A stretch of DNA of 64,000 nt from Aphanomyces cochlioides (GCA_019828595.1 JAHQRK010000015.1:620001-684000), one strand, 5' to 3'; counted from the first letter of the stretch, positions 29,879-43,300 are shown. Program-made: numbers and translations. The notes: generated by a model not told the origin, from the sequence alone.

Positions 29879-30745
29879 ATGGACAAGATTTGGCTTGAAG
29901 AGCTCATCAAGCAATGCAAGGTCCATGGAAAACGAGCGAATAGTGGATACAAAAAGGAGGCATGGGCAGCAGCTCTCAATCTGCTGAATGATGCACGATC
30001 TCCACCGTTCAAACTGTCCCAACTCAAATCACGCCATGATATACTGAAGCAGATGTATGGCACTCATGCAGCAATTCTACGGACAAGCGGAATGGGTTGG
30101 GAGTCAGTGAGCTGTCAAATTGAATGCGAAGACAAGGTGTGGAATGATTTCATTGAAGGGAAGCCCGCAGCTTATCGTGGTTGGCGACATCGCCTATTCC
30201 CTCAATATGACATGTGCCGACGACTATTTGATGGCATGATGGCAACATGATCTCGCACAGTAGCTTCAGTTCCACTCCCTTGCCTTGATTCATCCTCTCC
30301 ACGGGAAGACACCGCAGCGAATATTGTTCCTGAAGAGCTCGATATTGACTATGACAACGAGAGTTCAGATGAGGAAAAGGAAGAAGAAACTTTACCCCAG
30401 AAAAGAAAAAAGTCTCCGATCGGAAAGCCTCCTCAACGACGCCGCGTGCGGAATTCAATGGCATCAATGTTTCTTGATGAATTCAAAAGCTCAAGAGAAA
30501 CCCATGCTGAAGAACGACGTATTTTGGCGCGTGCAATCAATCCAAACACTGAACGAGAAGAACGAGTGCAATTAGCGCTGACAACGATGGAAAATGAGTT
30601 CCAAAACTTGTCCGAGAACGCAATTATGGCCGGCATTGATATCCTTTCGAACTACAATGATGCAGCAACGTTTTTGAATCTTGGCAACGTGAACCTTGAG
30701 AAGTGGTTCATGTTTCAAATACGAAAGAAAATAGGAATCAATTAA
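29879..30745 (+). pseudogene. Harbinger Myb/SANT-like DNA-binding protein, one internal stop
   Basis: From ATG 29879 (MDKIWLEELIKQCKVHGKR) a SANT/Myb-like trihelix runs to about residue 95, as in the partner protein that brings Harbinger transposase to its DNA. A TGA at 30248-30250 interrupts the frame. The same frame then continues open to 30745, through an acidic/basic nuclear-type segment and a Glu-rich helix (FLDEFKSSRETHAEERRI). Removing that one stop gives 288 codons. A single nonsense change is the simplest reading; readthrough is the alternative. Confidence 0.82.
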
Positions 30746-31901
30746 AGATGATTTAATGGACGTCGACTGCGCAGAACACTCTTGTATTGTCTCCACATTG
30801 CATTGGCAATGCTGTCGCGCCATACTTTGGCTTCGTTTGAATCGCTAGATTCGACATCATTGTTGCGTTCATTCTCCTCTGCTTCTTCATTTTGAGATTC
30901 AATGACTGATTCATCGAATATGTCCGATTGGACTCCGTGCGCTCGGATGAAATTATGCAGCAGGCAAACAGCTAGAACAACGTCGACTTGGAAGCAATAA
31001 TCATACTGGATGCCAGTACACAGGATAGGAAACCTCTTCTTGACAACTCCAAAGATTCGCCCGACACAATTCCGGAGTTTTGCATGCCGCAAGTTGAATA
31101 ACTCCTTGTATGTCCTTGGCTTGTGTTTTCCATTTCCAAATTCTTTCAAATGATATCTTACGCCGCGATATGGCGTAAGACAACGCATACTCAAAGCATA
31201 TCCACCATCGGCAATATCCCAACACCTCGGATACGTCGCAAGTCCTTTCGTCAAGGCATCAGTATACACTTTGCTGTCCGAGGCGGACCCTTCCCATCCA
31301 GCCACACGTTCATGGTGAATCCTTTCGGCCGTGAAATGCTGCTGCCTCTGTTGCTGAAACACGCACCGGAATGTGGGTTCCATCGATTGCCATTCTGCAG
31401 TTGGAAAAGAATGGGAAATACTTTGGGTTGGACTCAATATGAGGGTGAACACGATTTGGATCAGGCAGCCGTATGTATCTCGAGACAAGGCGCTTGATAC
31501 CGAAAACAACGTGATGCAGATAGTAGGTGATTGTTTCACCGGAATGCTGAAAACTGCTCTTGTAAGTTTGAGCTCGATACGTCATGGCCAGCGAAATACA
31601 AGAACATGCAGAGTTGCTCCTCGACACTGACGTGAGGACTGTCACAAAGAGCGCCAATTTCCATCAATTCGTTGACCAAACTTCGGAAAACGTAACACGG
31701 CATTCGGAACATTTCAACAAATACGTCGTGATTTCCCCGAAGCTTTTCTTGGACCCATTGAGATCCTGTGAGTTGTGATGATCTCTTTGGTGTCTTGTGA
31801 CAGAACGCATAGTAGTGATATGCCGCGTATTGGAGGAACAAGTCTTGTCGGGTTTTCCACGCCCGGAGGCGAATAATCAGAAGCAACAAACGACGATGCA
31901 T
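30742..31901 (-). pseudogene. Harbinger DDE transposase, frameshifted
   Basis: Three overlapping frames together look like one DDE_Tnp_4 protein. The first (31901-31536) carries the N-terminal helical region ending NLQEQF; a one-base excess in a TTTT run near 31542 shifts the frame to QHSGETITYYL and the first catalytic Asp in MAIDGTHIPV. A second lesion with apparent loss of about ten codons follows GRK near 31320. The last frame then carries AGWEGSASDSKVY (second Asp), ADGGYALSMRC and LLHNFIRAHG. The protein cannot be made whole from this copy. Confidence 0.85.
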
Positions 31902-32145
31902 TCACTTCGGACCCCCGGCGCGGCGATTCACAAGAGCCAAAATAAGCAGAATTGTCGATATCAAAATGACATTTTAGGGTATAAAGATGTTTGGAAATTG
32001 GAGATTTTGCTTGGCTGCCAGACATTATCAAGTTTGAAAAAAAGAATAAATTGAATACGACAAAGCAGTTTTATTGGCACTATAAAAAAATTCACAAAAT
32101 AGAATATTTTGTTGAGATACAAGTTGGTTGCCAGAGGAGCTCTAA

Positions 32146-32943
32146 ATATCCTTGTACAATAAATATTATGGGGTGTAGGCAGAATATCTACTGTATCATG
32201 AAAGGACGAATAAGAAGAGGTATCGGAGCTGTGGGACCCCGGAGGTCTCGTCAGGTCCGAGACTTATCCGGATGAAACCCAAGTTATTTTAAGTCCAGAG
32301 TGAAAATATCTTGGGTATTGCTCCTTCAGGTCCCACACCACTGATAGGCTAAAATATAACTTACATTTCCACCCACTGGAGGCATATCAAGATAAAAGTA
32401 CACTTCATGACAATAGAACTCATGAACAATCAAGCAATAAGCTACACTAGAGCTGCAAATGGAATTAAAACGAGCAAAATCGTAGGAATACAGCTCAAAT
32501 CTATAACCTAACAACGCAATAGAGCATACATATGCACACAACCTAGACAGTGTGGCTTTTGTTCTCGCAGCAAGGGCAAGACCAAAGTCCATCGACAACG
32601 GAAATTAGCCTCCATATGCCATACTATAATAGTATTGAAAAATGAACATGTATTCTGGTTTTATTCATAAATTTTGCAGTGTATGGATGCTTGGTTCATG
32701 TTGTCATTCCTCTTGAAATGGAAAATATAACCAATGAAATTTCTCCAATTTCATATTTTCTAACCAATAATTATATTCTTTGTACAACCAATCAAATCTT
32801 TCCAAATGCTATAAATGGATATTCCTCCCTGGGTCTCAAAATATAAGTTTTTGTATAGGACCCAGGTCAGGACCCACTGTGAATACAGGTACAATATCCA
32901 CTAGATATTCGACAGTAAAACGAACGCTGGCTTTGTTTGCGGA
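32146..32943. other. AT-rich intergenic region
   Basis: No gene recognised. GTGGGACC near 32229 and GGTCCCAC near 32330 are inverted to each other, and a GGACCCAGGTCAGGACCCAC block lies near 32860, so part may be an eroded repeat. Confidence 0.35.
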
Positions 32944-33366
32944 ATGACTAACGGTGCAATGTCGTCTCCAACTGTAGCTCGTCCGCATCACATGGCATTG
33001 TCTGTTGCGGAGCAAATTCAGCACAAGATCGCCGCTCTCTTGAACGACGCACCGATCAAGCGACCAGCTGTGCCTGCCGTACATCGTTCTGCCAGAAGCA
33101 TCATTGAGTCACTGCACCTTCGACACAAGCAACGCCACATTCGACAGATGAAGCGCGTGATTGCTCATATAAAAGAGCAAGGAAGGGTGGCAGAGCCGTC
33201 GACGATGAGCCACCATGAGTGCGTCATTTGCTTTGAAGCGATGGTGCCCAACAGCGCCAACTTGCGACGACTGCCCTGTGGTCATACTTATCACACGCAC
33301 TGCATTGAAACATGGGCAGCTCGTCAATGCACATGCCCATATGATCGAACACCGTTTTATCGATAG
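32944..33366 (+). CDS. RING-H2 finger protein, 140 aa
   Basis: Single exon, ATG 32944. The N-terminal half is basic and helical (ARSIIESLHLRHKQRHIRQM) with no membrane segment. The C-terminal RING reads CVICFEAM, then LPCGHTYHTHCIETW and CTCPYDRTPF, with the Cys/His spacing of RING-H2 ubiquitin ligases. The protein ends three residues after the RING. The flanking intergenic DNA is AT-rich, the gene GC-neutral, so the boundaries look right. The substrate is unknown. Confidence 0.88.
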   Translation: MTNGAMSSPTVARPHHMALSVAEQIQHKIAALLNDAPIKRPAVPAVHRSARSIIESLHLRHKQRHIRQMKRVIAHIKEQGRVAEPSTMSHHECVICFEAMVPNSANLRRLPCGHTYHTHCIETWAARQCTCPYDRTPFYR

Positions 33367-33568
33367 ATTTGGCATGTGCGGTTACAACGATGTGAATTCC
33401 CACATCGAGTTGTGCCCAGTCAGTACGACAAGCACACCAATTTATCATAAAACTCAACATTAATGGCGAAACTATAGTTTGAAGTGCTACACTGTATGCT
33501 TTCTCTCAATCCGAAGGTTAAGCGCAGAAGACGAGTCTGACTTGGTCAAATTTGCGTTGTCATTGGAG

Positions 33569-36206
33569 CTAAATTCCACACAATTGGCGGTATTTCGCCA
33601 TGTCGGCATGCATATCATCTTCTCCGTCGACAGCAGTCACTTTCATTTCCTTCATGAAGGTGTCAGTGACGACCCAAACCACTTCATCTCGAACAGCAAT
33701 TTCGTCATACTCGACCTCGAAAATGAACCCTACATGAAGACGTTTGACATTTGTAAACGTGAGAGCCACACCTTGCTGATTCGTTTCGAGCACTCTAGGT
33801 TTGTTTGGTTGAGTCTCCACTACGTGAAGCCCCAGGTCGACGTAGCATTGTAGAATTTTGTCGCCTGCAAATTCACGGCCATTGCTACTGTTGCACACCC
33901 AGCATCGGTGGACAGATAGCACAAATGGTTCGCCTGAAGAATTGGGTCTACGCTTTTCACGTGATACAACCAAGGCACTGCAAGCTTTGCACTTGAAGGC
34001 AATGATGCTCTTCTCTGTAAGGCTCTCGTGCATCGCTCTGATGATTGGCTCCACGGCTGATTTATCTGAAACCTAGCATAAATGTTTGCATGCTTGCGAA
34101 ATTTGATTTACCTTGTAAGCTACTGTCGGTCGATTACGAAATCCAAGTTGGATTGTCATTTGAGACGACTCGCTTGTAAACAGAGCCATACATAATAAAT
34201 GTGCGCGATAACGCTGGATGATTGCGTCAATAGGAAAATACTCCAGTAATTTTGTGGGCTAGAAAAAACGTTAACAAATCATGACAGAGTAGTTCAACCG
34301 TGACATGGACTAGTCCAGCAATTCCTTCACGACTTAGAGGTAGATCCAAGCTTTCGGCTTGATCCATTGACAGAAATATTGTCACCGGCACACCAGGTGT
34401 TGAAGGAGGCGTTATATTTTCACTTTCCAACTAATAAAGTCAGTCAAATATAATTCCTCCCAAAACGTACCGGAGGATTCTCTTCTGGTGATTCTTCATC
34501 GGCAAGATCACGTAAAAATTCGTCGACATGGTATGAAGAACTTCGGTCTTTGGTCACAGCTTCCTCGTGCTCTTCAATATGAATAATCAAACTCAGCATA
34601 AAAATTCACCAACCTGAAGTTGCGCTTCTGCTACGTGTTGATGCAACACTGACTTCACTAAATGCACTTTGGGTTCTTGGTTTTTTATTTGCAGCGATAT
34701 TGAGCGCATTAGGCTCGTAGATTTTTACCACTCGAGCTTGGAGCTGGGCTGGCTTTGGTGCCAAGTAGGGGTAGTCCAACGGCCCCTTGGTACCTTACTC
34801 AAATTGTAGGACAGTTTCAATATATGTTTACCTTTGTAATGACGCGAGAAACGCATGCTGTCCATTTCAGTCCATGACCACTCCATTTCATCAAGTTCGA
34901 CTTGTTCACCAAGGTAGAATAACACCTAAAATTCCAATTGTAAGATTGCCACAAAATAGACATATTACTTGACGACGATAGTCGGGGTATTTTGCCAGTG
35001 GATTGCCTTGAAGCAATAAGGATTCCAATTGCTTTAATTGATCAAGCACGTCGACTGAACTCAAATCGTCGAGCTCATTGTAGGATAAATCAAGATGCTA
35101 CATCAAAATCAATTACAACTGATTGTTGTAGTCAGTTTACCTTCAAGTTTGGCATATGAGACCAAGGTAGAGCTTGAATCGAATCGAGTCTGTTGTGGCG
35201 TAGTGTTAATCGTTTGAGCACAAGAAAGGAGTGTTGAAGGTTCAGTTGCTTCAGCTGATTATATCCAAAGTTTGCAGTCTCTAGTGTCAAAGGCGATGGA
35301 AAATCTTCCAGGCGCTCGAGTTTGTTGTGTGAACAATCCAAATGCTTGAGAGATGGAGCTAATAGCATCTATCACAACAATTTCGTTAATTCAACTGTTT
35401 TCTGGGATCATACATCACGAGGTCTCCACTCTTCTATTTGACACTTGGTCAATTTCAATGCTGCCAATTGTGTCCAAGTCCCATGGTGCAATAGAGCATG
35501 AGGTGAGTCTAAAGTGCATTCGGCTGCTTGCAAAATCTACAACAGGCATATTAGGATGAGCAACAATTTTTCCTACCTCCAGTTGATTGATAAAACATGC
35601 CAATTGTTCAAGGCTCTCAGCAGGGAGAGTCCGTAATTCGATTCGATTCAAATTTGGAAACAGAATAAAATGAACTTTCAGTGAAGTTGGCAATGGCTCT
35701 GCACCTTTGGTGACTTTCAAGTATGTCACCTCTGTCAGCAGTGTTGAAAGTTTCAAAACACCCAAGTGGCCAACTGGTACAGTGTCTGCATCCTTGAATA
35801 CATCGCTCGTCTTTGGGGATAGCACATGACGGAATGATTCTGTTCGTGGTCTATCTCGAATTGTCCATCCATCAATTCGTCCACTGTAATCCTACACACA
35901 GTAGCCTCAAATCAACCACGCTTTGCAAAAAGTACCAACCGCTGCTTTCTTCGGACAAAGTGTGGAATGCAGTCGATCGTTCAAGTAGGCGATAGCAACA
36001 GGACTCAACGCCAGTTTGACAGTTCCTTTTTGCAACACACTTGCGTTCTTCTGGAGGGTTTCTTGCAAAAGCTTCAAGAACGACCCGTCGCCATAGAACC
36101 CACCGAATTCAATAGCACTTGCTGCTGGAGACGTTTGCTTTGCTTGCGTCGTTTGTCTTTCTGCAGCTGTCGACTCTGTTTCAGCGGCATCCAACTCATC
36201 CGCCAT
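33569..36206 (-). CDS. LRR protein similar to STK11IP (LKB1-interacting protein 1)
   Basis: Multi-exon. Clear joins include 35892-35935 (44 nt), a 40-nt intron ending near 35534 and one ending at 35369; all are short GT-AG. The N-terminus (SFLKLLQETLQKNASVLQKG) matches the helical start of STK11IP. Then come leucine-rich repeats: TANFGYNQLKQLNL, LKRLTLRHNRLDSIQ, LKHLDLSYNELDDL and ESLLLQGNPLAKYPDYR. The phrase NPL-x-x-x-PDYR is the LRR cap seen in STK11IP and nischarin. After a Ser/Arg linker, the C-terminal 300 residues are beta-rich with paired Cys motifs (FKCKACSALVV; CWVCNSS), possibly a PH-like or zinc-supported module. In animals STK11IP binds LKB1 and lysosomal V-ATPase; that role here is inference. 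Start at ATG 36206. Confidence 0.66.
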
Positions 36207-36561
36207 GTTGGAAATGGATTTCTTTTGATGGAGGGGCATTCATTCTTGACATTTTCCATTGTCAAAACTTCATTGCGGGGGTTCAGGGGTTTCGCTTCCT
36301 AACCCCGAAGGAATTGGACATCCCAAGCACAAGAGTCCTTAAAGTCTCCTCCGAATAGCTGTATCCCTTCCATTCTATGACTACAAACGAGCATTATCAC
36401 GAGTGCAGTTCACGTAGGACCCTCCTTGTTGAAGCCTAAAGTTATTTTTGCATTCCTCGATAAGTTGTTTGCACTTGGATTACGTTGTTGCTAAACGACA
36501 AAAGAAGTTTCATTCCTCGTTGCATTCCATCGACTGAATCTGGCCTGGCATGAAGAGAAAC

Positions 36562-36954
36562 TCACTCATGCACCAACGTAGCGCAGAGGTAGAGGTCCAG
36601 GATGTTGGAACGATTTGAGATATCTTGAAATGTGAATTTAATGACAGTAAGATTGTCGAATCTGCTTTCCTGTTGAATCTTCATTGATATTCTAGCCATA
36701 TCATGGTGAAACTCCCCCTCGGAGTCCATGTATTAATCGAGCTCGAGGTGAATTTGCAGGCATTGATCATGTCGAGGAAAAAGTTGACGAGTGTTGCCAT
36801 GTGTTTGCGCTTGACGTTTTTTAAAAACGAATCTTTTAAACCACCAACAGTGTGGTCTGAGCATGTCCAATAAGAATACCATCTACGGAGTCGAAACGTG
36901 CAATTTTCCAGTGTCTCGCTCGTAGAGCGTATAGAGAGCTTGCATATTGCCCAT
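36562..36954 (-). CDS. Possible small spliced gene (uncertain)
   Basis: Three short stretches on the minus strand read like protein: MGNMQALYTLYERDTGKLHV from ATG 36954; GLKDSFLKNVKRKHMATL around 36830; and ISMKIQQESRFDNLTVIKF to a stop at 36562. They are in different frames, and I could not join all three with acceptable splice sites. The region fills the gap between the STK11IP-like gene and the deubiquitinase. I recognise no family. Confidence 0.28.
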
Positions 36955-37368
36955 GGAACAACGTTGCCACGCACGGTCGGCGCTCGTTGACCTGCAAGAT
37001 CTCCCATCATTCATTACGATGACCATCACTCGAAATATTGTTGAAAACACCAAAATAACTTGGAATTTGTATACTTGGTTGGATGACAAGTTTAAAACAG
37101 CAAAGTTCCTTCCGACAATAAAATGTGTGGCCAATCGCAGATTTGTATTAGAGATTGTATGTAGGAAGATTTTTTTAATTTTATTTGACCCCCTAGCTCT
37201 CCGTCCCATCTTGACTACGAGGGAGGAGACAACCCCCGTTATCGACCGTCCTTGCGCTCTCTCTCGATTCGAAAGAGCAGTCTCGGGTCGAAGCCATACC
37301 AGCAGTGCAAGAACACACGTCCTATATTTCCACAGGTATTTGAATTGCACACTCGTGCTGAGTCAATC

Positions 37369-40300
37369 ATGATCTGGGTAGAAACGTCCGAGTCCGGTCG
37401 TCCTCCAATTGACATCACGAGTGTCCATCGTGAGAGTGAATTCAACGTGACGACACCTAGTCCCAGCAGCAGCCACAAACGAATGGAACCTGACTCTTCG
37501 TCTGTCTCCGCGACCAATACGACGACAAATTCAACCACCCTGAAGGAATCGGACAAACGGCGTCGCATTCAAGAAACGATGGAGACGCCATTAAATGCAC
37601 AACAATTGCAACTGTACCGGATTGTCTATGAAGATTTACGAAAGCAGTCGACGGTCGGTTGGCACAATGCTGTGAGTTTCTTAGAAACAGCCCATGCTCA
37701 TCTCAATCAACCTGAAACGCAAGAATATTTGCAAATGTGCTTTCACCAAATCATAAGCATCATGCTTGATCAAATGTATGATGCGTTCGACCTGACTGAC
37801 ATGATAATTTGAACGAACTAGGACGTCGAAAATGGCACCGACTGAGAAGTCTTGCGTCATACGAACTTTGATGAAGGGAACGGCCATTTGCATTGCCCAA
37901 ATCCAACGGCAACGCACAATTTATCTATCACACATGGCCCTTATCCTGAATAAGAAGAAGCACTTTTACAAGGAATTTCGCTCGTCACATGTAATGGGAC
38001 AGTACTGGAACAAGTCGCCAGGTTGCCCTGAAGTACGCATGCAATGTTTAGCGACTTTCCACGAGCAACATGGTTTCGCCATGCTTGCACAATTTCTTGA
38101 GCAGTCTTTGGATGCTGAGAAAAGCGTCTACTTCCTTCGGTTAGTCCCAATGGACGATTTGAGATTGCTGCTACAAGGAATGTATGACATTCGAACACAA
38201 GTCGAACCAGCATTGATTGCAAAGCTGTCGAATGCACTGATGCAGCTACTCCTTGTCTTACCAGCTACCGAGGCGAAAAAGGAGCCCACCGATTCAATAG
38301 GACAAATATTACAACTCATTCAACGAATGTGGAGTCAAGACGAAGTACCATCAGTACCAGCTTTGCAAGAAACCATGCTCGAAGTTATTTCTCGTTTCAT
38401 TGAGTCGACATCTCTTCCACAGAGATTGTTCGGCTTTGAGCAGTTAGGTCATTTGGTTCAATTGGCCCGGCATACACTACCATTGCCAGTCACGTATCAC
38501 GTCTCGGGTGCGGGATCACCAATTGTAAACGGCGTGTATCATTTGGTATCGGACAATTCTAATCAGCCAGCTGGTACCTACATCAAGCGAGAAAATGGAC
38601 TTACCAATGTAAGCCATCCGATGACTTTGTTTTGCTGCACTATGAAAAGTGGGTCCAAAATGTGGTTCTTGTCTGAAGCTGACCAAATGCAACCTGGAAC
38701 GGACCAAGACGTTGATTATTATCATCACCAATCTGTTGGCGAAGAGGTTATTCCTCCTTTGACTCATTGGGTTGTTACTGGCCGTGGTGTAGCCCCGAGT
38801 CCTCTATTGATTCCGACGAGGGTCAACGAGCAATACATTGATCCGAAGAGACTGGATCAACTTGTATTAGAATTTGTCAAGTCCAAGAAACTTCTGGAAG
38901 AAATTTTTGGAGATCGTATACACAGGGAAATTGTGTCACGAACTACTACCTTGCTCAAGTTTTTAGCGGAAACTCAGCAAATATCGGAGACTGATTTGCA
39001 AGCAATTTGGACCTCGGCCGCGGGAAAAGAAGCGACTCTCGTTGCCGAAATCCACATGGTTTTAGTTACTTGTATCCTGGTGTATTTAAGTGACGCACAA
39101 CTTGTTTCCTTCCTATCGTACCTGCTCACTCAAACTACCGACGTAGCGCTCTTTATGGACAAAATTTCTGTAAATTATCGTGCCGTTTTGAATCGTGTCG
39201 ACCCTGATGTTACTTGGAAGTGCCTCAGATTAATATGGACGATACAGAAGCTGCAACGAGAATCTAGCGCAGAGTTACTTGACTTTTTCCATGATGCGCT
39301 TCAAAGCGCGCATGGGCAACGGGAACGGCAACTGTTCGTAGAAGAATGTATTGAAGCCCTTCGACAGTCATCTCACGAAAATCGTTTGAGCCCAGAGCAA
39401 GAGGCTGGAACTACTCGGAGTTTAGAATTGCTCAAGTTGCTTCTTGAGTCAAGCGGTGACAGCTCTGTCGTGGACCAAGTGAATGCTCATTACAACCTCG
39501 TCCAATTGCTGTTTGATGAACTCGCAACGTTTGTCCAGCGCCAAGCTCCAGAATCAGCTCTGCGTCACCGCCTCGATCTCATTCATTACATTCATGGCAA
39601 ATCGCCGTCGCTGGAATTGACACAGGCTCAAGTACGATCTCTGTGGAGTGTACTGTCGAAAGGAATTTACCAAGATTTATGCTGGGTGTTTCTTCGAGAG
39701 TCGAGTGTATTTGTTCAGGACCTGGCCCCATTCAGCGTCCAAGTGTGCCAATACATCTTTAACGATCTTCTTTGCAATTCTGAAGAAACGAATTTCAGCA
39801 AGTTGAGTCAACAAGGGTTCTCTTGTTTTCATACCTACTTCGTTGGATTGAATGCCCACCACCATCATTTATTTCGCACTACCAGTGGCGAAATTCGAAG
39901 GATTGTGTCTTTTGACTCGTTAGAGGGACTTGATGCTCTTTGGAATATTGCAATTTACGGTCTGCCAGATGTTTCCGCATTGGCCATTTCAGAAGTCTTA
40001 AACGTATACGTTCACGTGGACGATCGAGAGAAATCAAAGGCTACGCAGCATTTTCTTCAACATATTTTTGATGTTCTCAAGCGTTCCACGACACAAGTGG
40101 TTGTAGTTCAGAATTGCATGCGTTTGCTGACTGGATATGTCAATCAATCACCAGTGTGCTCTACTTTGCCTCATGGAAAGCGCTCTCGTGGTGACCCTTT
40201 ATCCTTCCAATGTATTGTCCAACGCATGCCAACTTCTATCGCTGAGAAAATCCCCCCGTTTACTTTGAAAGCATCCGCTAATGACACACTGGGAGCGCTT

Positions 40301-43300
40301 CGACAAATGATTGAGACCCAGCTTCGACACCCTTTGACTCAAACTAAACTTCTTGTCCAAGGCATAACATTGATTGGAGATACGAAAACGCTCGATGAAT
40401 TTCCTGTCTTGAAAGAATGCAATGAGATGAGTATTGTTCTCTTTCAAACACATGTGACGAGAGAAGTTGAGAAGACAGTATTTGGTTTGGATAACAGTCA
40501 CCACCTGGGACCAATACTTGCACAAAACGAGGCCTACTTTGATATTTTGTTTGCCCTTATGGATCAATATGTCCAAGATGATACTACCCATGCCCTTTTC
40601 CGCGATTTTATTGCCAAGATTCCCACCCAAACAAATTTGCTCGAGTTGGTTTCGAATCCGTTGGAAAACATGGAAACCCTTCAACAATGGCTTTCTCATT
40701 CATCTTCTTACCATAAAGCTGTCTACGTTTTGGAAATTATTGATGGATGCTTAATGCCCGTTCAAGGCAGTGTGTCGCCTCAATACGTGAGCTCTTTTGT
40801 CAACTTTGGCCTTGACCAAGTACTTCACTTTCTATTTGAACCCCGCGTCAACGAACATGGTATGGCTGTTGCAATCCGAATTGTCAAATTCTGTGTCTTG
40901 GAGCATCACCCTAATCGAATGTCGACCCTCCAAATGGAATCCTTAGTCGTGCAGCTGAGTGGTTTAGTTTTGAGAACGTCCGTATCTCCACGTATTGTGA
41001 TTGATGCTTTGCAAATCATGCAAGCTATTTCAATTCACGTTCCATTTCCCTTCCCAGAGCCGTGGCCAATGGAGTCAACCTTGCTACATCCTCAAGAACA
41101 AATCCGAATTCAATGGCAATCAACCTTGCAAACACAGTCTAATGTCAAGCAATTAATCGGTCCGTGCTTAAAGACCCTGAAACATACATTACCTGTTGAC
41201 AATGTGGTGTGCACGCAATTATTCTCGTTACTAGCCTTTTTGGTTCCACAGATGCGATCAGACGAAATGGAAGAATTAGAAAAATCTTTGGTTTCTCTTT
41301 TTCAACCAAATATCTCGAAACCGGTTTTACTTGGTGCTTTAACCATTTTGCAAACAATGTGCGCGCAAAACACGTTGTCGCCAAGAGCACGTCAACAAAT
41401 ATTGGAAGTGGTGTATGACAAGGGGTTATTTGCAACTGGAGCGAAGTGTTTGTGCACCACCCTTGAAACCCGAAAAACTGCTTATGGTGTTGTTGCACAA
41501 TTGGCCAGCATTCAACCTAGTGAATTGCACACAAAACTCGCAACACTAATCGAATCGACAAACAACACGTCGACGTGGGGTCAAGAATTCAATGTAGTGG
41601 CAAGGGGTCCTGGTGAGCATGTGGGCCTGAAAAATCAAGGCTGCTCATGTTACATGAATTCATTCTTGCAACAACTATTCATGTATGAACCCATTCGCAG
41701 AGGCCTCCTAGCTGCAGAAATTCCTCCGGAATATCCTGCGATTCCAGAATCTGAGATGAATCTGGCCCAACTTGTTCAAACAAATCCCCACAGCTTAATT
41801 GGACGACGAATTATGAACGAAGCAAACAATGGACGATCATTTGAGGCCCTAATTACTGGCTACGATCCCCAAACTAAAGTTCACTTGATAAAATATGACG
41901 AAGGCAGTAATGAAGTTCGACTGAGATTGGGAGGAAAGGAAACCATGAGTCGTGTCACCTTGCTCCCTCCTGTACTGAGTGGTGATGAAGCAACGGTGGA
42001 AGTCTTGAGACAAGTTCAACGTACATTTTGGTATCTTAAGGAGAGTGAAATGCGGTATTACAATCCGAAAGCATTGGTAAGGCTAGAACGTATGCAGAGC
42101 GTGACAACTGGAGTAGGTTGAAGCATGTAAATGTCTCAATCTTGAATTTTCTGTGTACCAGCAAAATGATGCCAGTGAATTCTGCGATAAATTATTGGAT
42201 CGACTCGAAATTGGCTTGGGAAAGACACCACAAGGCACAGCTTGTTTGCAATCTCATTTGGGAGGCAAATTAATTTCCCAGAAATTGCCTAAAGGATGTG
42301 GCCACCGATATGAGCGTGAAGAAGCTTTTATTAGATTAGAGCTCCAAATTCGAGGAAAAGAGAGCATCGAAGAGTCGCTAGCGGGATTCGTGGAGGGTGA
42401 ACTGATGGATGGTGACAATAAAGTTGAGTGCGAGCTGTGTGGTGAAAAGAAAGCAGCTATTAGGCGAACTTGTTTTGGAGCTCTGCCTCAACTATTGGTG
42501 TTGCATTTGAAGCGATTTGATTTGGATTATGCTACGTTTGAAACAGTCAAGTTGAACAATCGGTGCTCGTTCCCTTTGCACCTTAACATGAAACCATACA
42601 CAAAAGAGGGTCTTGAGGCTCAAGCCGAAGATACTGAAGCTGACATTTCTGATGATTCTAATTATTCCTACGAACTACGTGGAGTCCTCGTTCATGCTGG
42701 CGTTGCTCAGGGAGGACACTACTATTCCTTCATTTTGGACCAAACTGTTGGAAAGTGGTTCAAGTACGACGATGAAGACGTGAGTCCATTTGACCCTGCC
42801 AACATCGAGGCTGAATGTTTTGGAGGCATGCAAAGACGCACTTCATCTTGGAACGGTGTCAATAATACAATGGAAATGGAAGTGTTCAGCAATGCATTGA
42901 TGCTATTTTACGAAAAAGTAGCACGAACCCCAGTCGAAGATATTGTCCCATCTCCTGTACAGAATCCAATGGCACAACAAGTGTGGTTAGCCAACGACCT
43001 ATTTTTGAGACTGTCGTACGTGTTCGATACAGCATTCCATGATTTTATCAAAGATATTGTGGGCAACTGGTCAACTGAATTGGAATGGTTGCAATTAGGA
43101 ATGAAATTTGTTTTGGATATTGTGCTGAGGAGCCGCGAGAAGAAGGGTTTGACCAGGTGGTTGACTCTCTTCAACGAGTCATTTACTTCATGTCCATCCT
43201 TTTCTGATTGGTTTTTACAATCAGACATGTCATTATTTTTCAATGAGTGCCCTGATGCCACCGCGCGTCAAACTGTGGTTCATCTACTGACACGTGCTGC

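Larger units (their letters stand above)
29545..32142. mobile_element. PIF/Harbinger DNA transposon with two convergent genes
   Basis: 2,598 bp. Terminal inverted repeats of about 18 bp: GGTCTCCTCTGGCAACCA at the left, and GAGCTCCTCTGGCAACCA as the reverse complement of the right end. TAA precedes (29542-29544) and follows (32143-32145), fitting the 3-bp TWA duplication of this superfamily. Further CTGGCAACCA-like words lie inside the ends (29630, 32015). It carries a Myb/SANT-like gene on plus and a DDE transposase on minus, the usual Harbinger pair, but both frames are damaged. Confidence 0.93.

Noticed and set aside
37816..37831. Frameshift between the first two reading frames of the USP gene
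   Set aside because: A 46-nt GT-AG intron (37776-37821) joins them exactly in phase.
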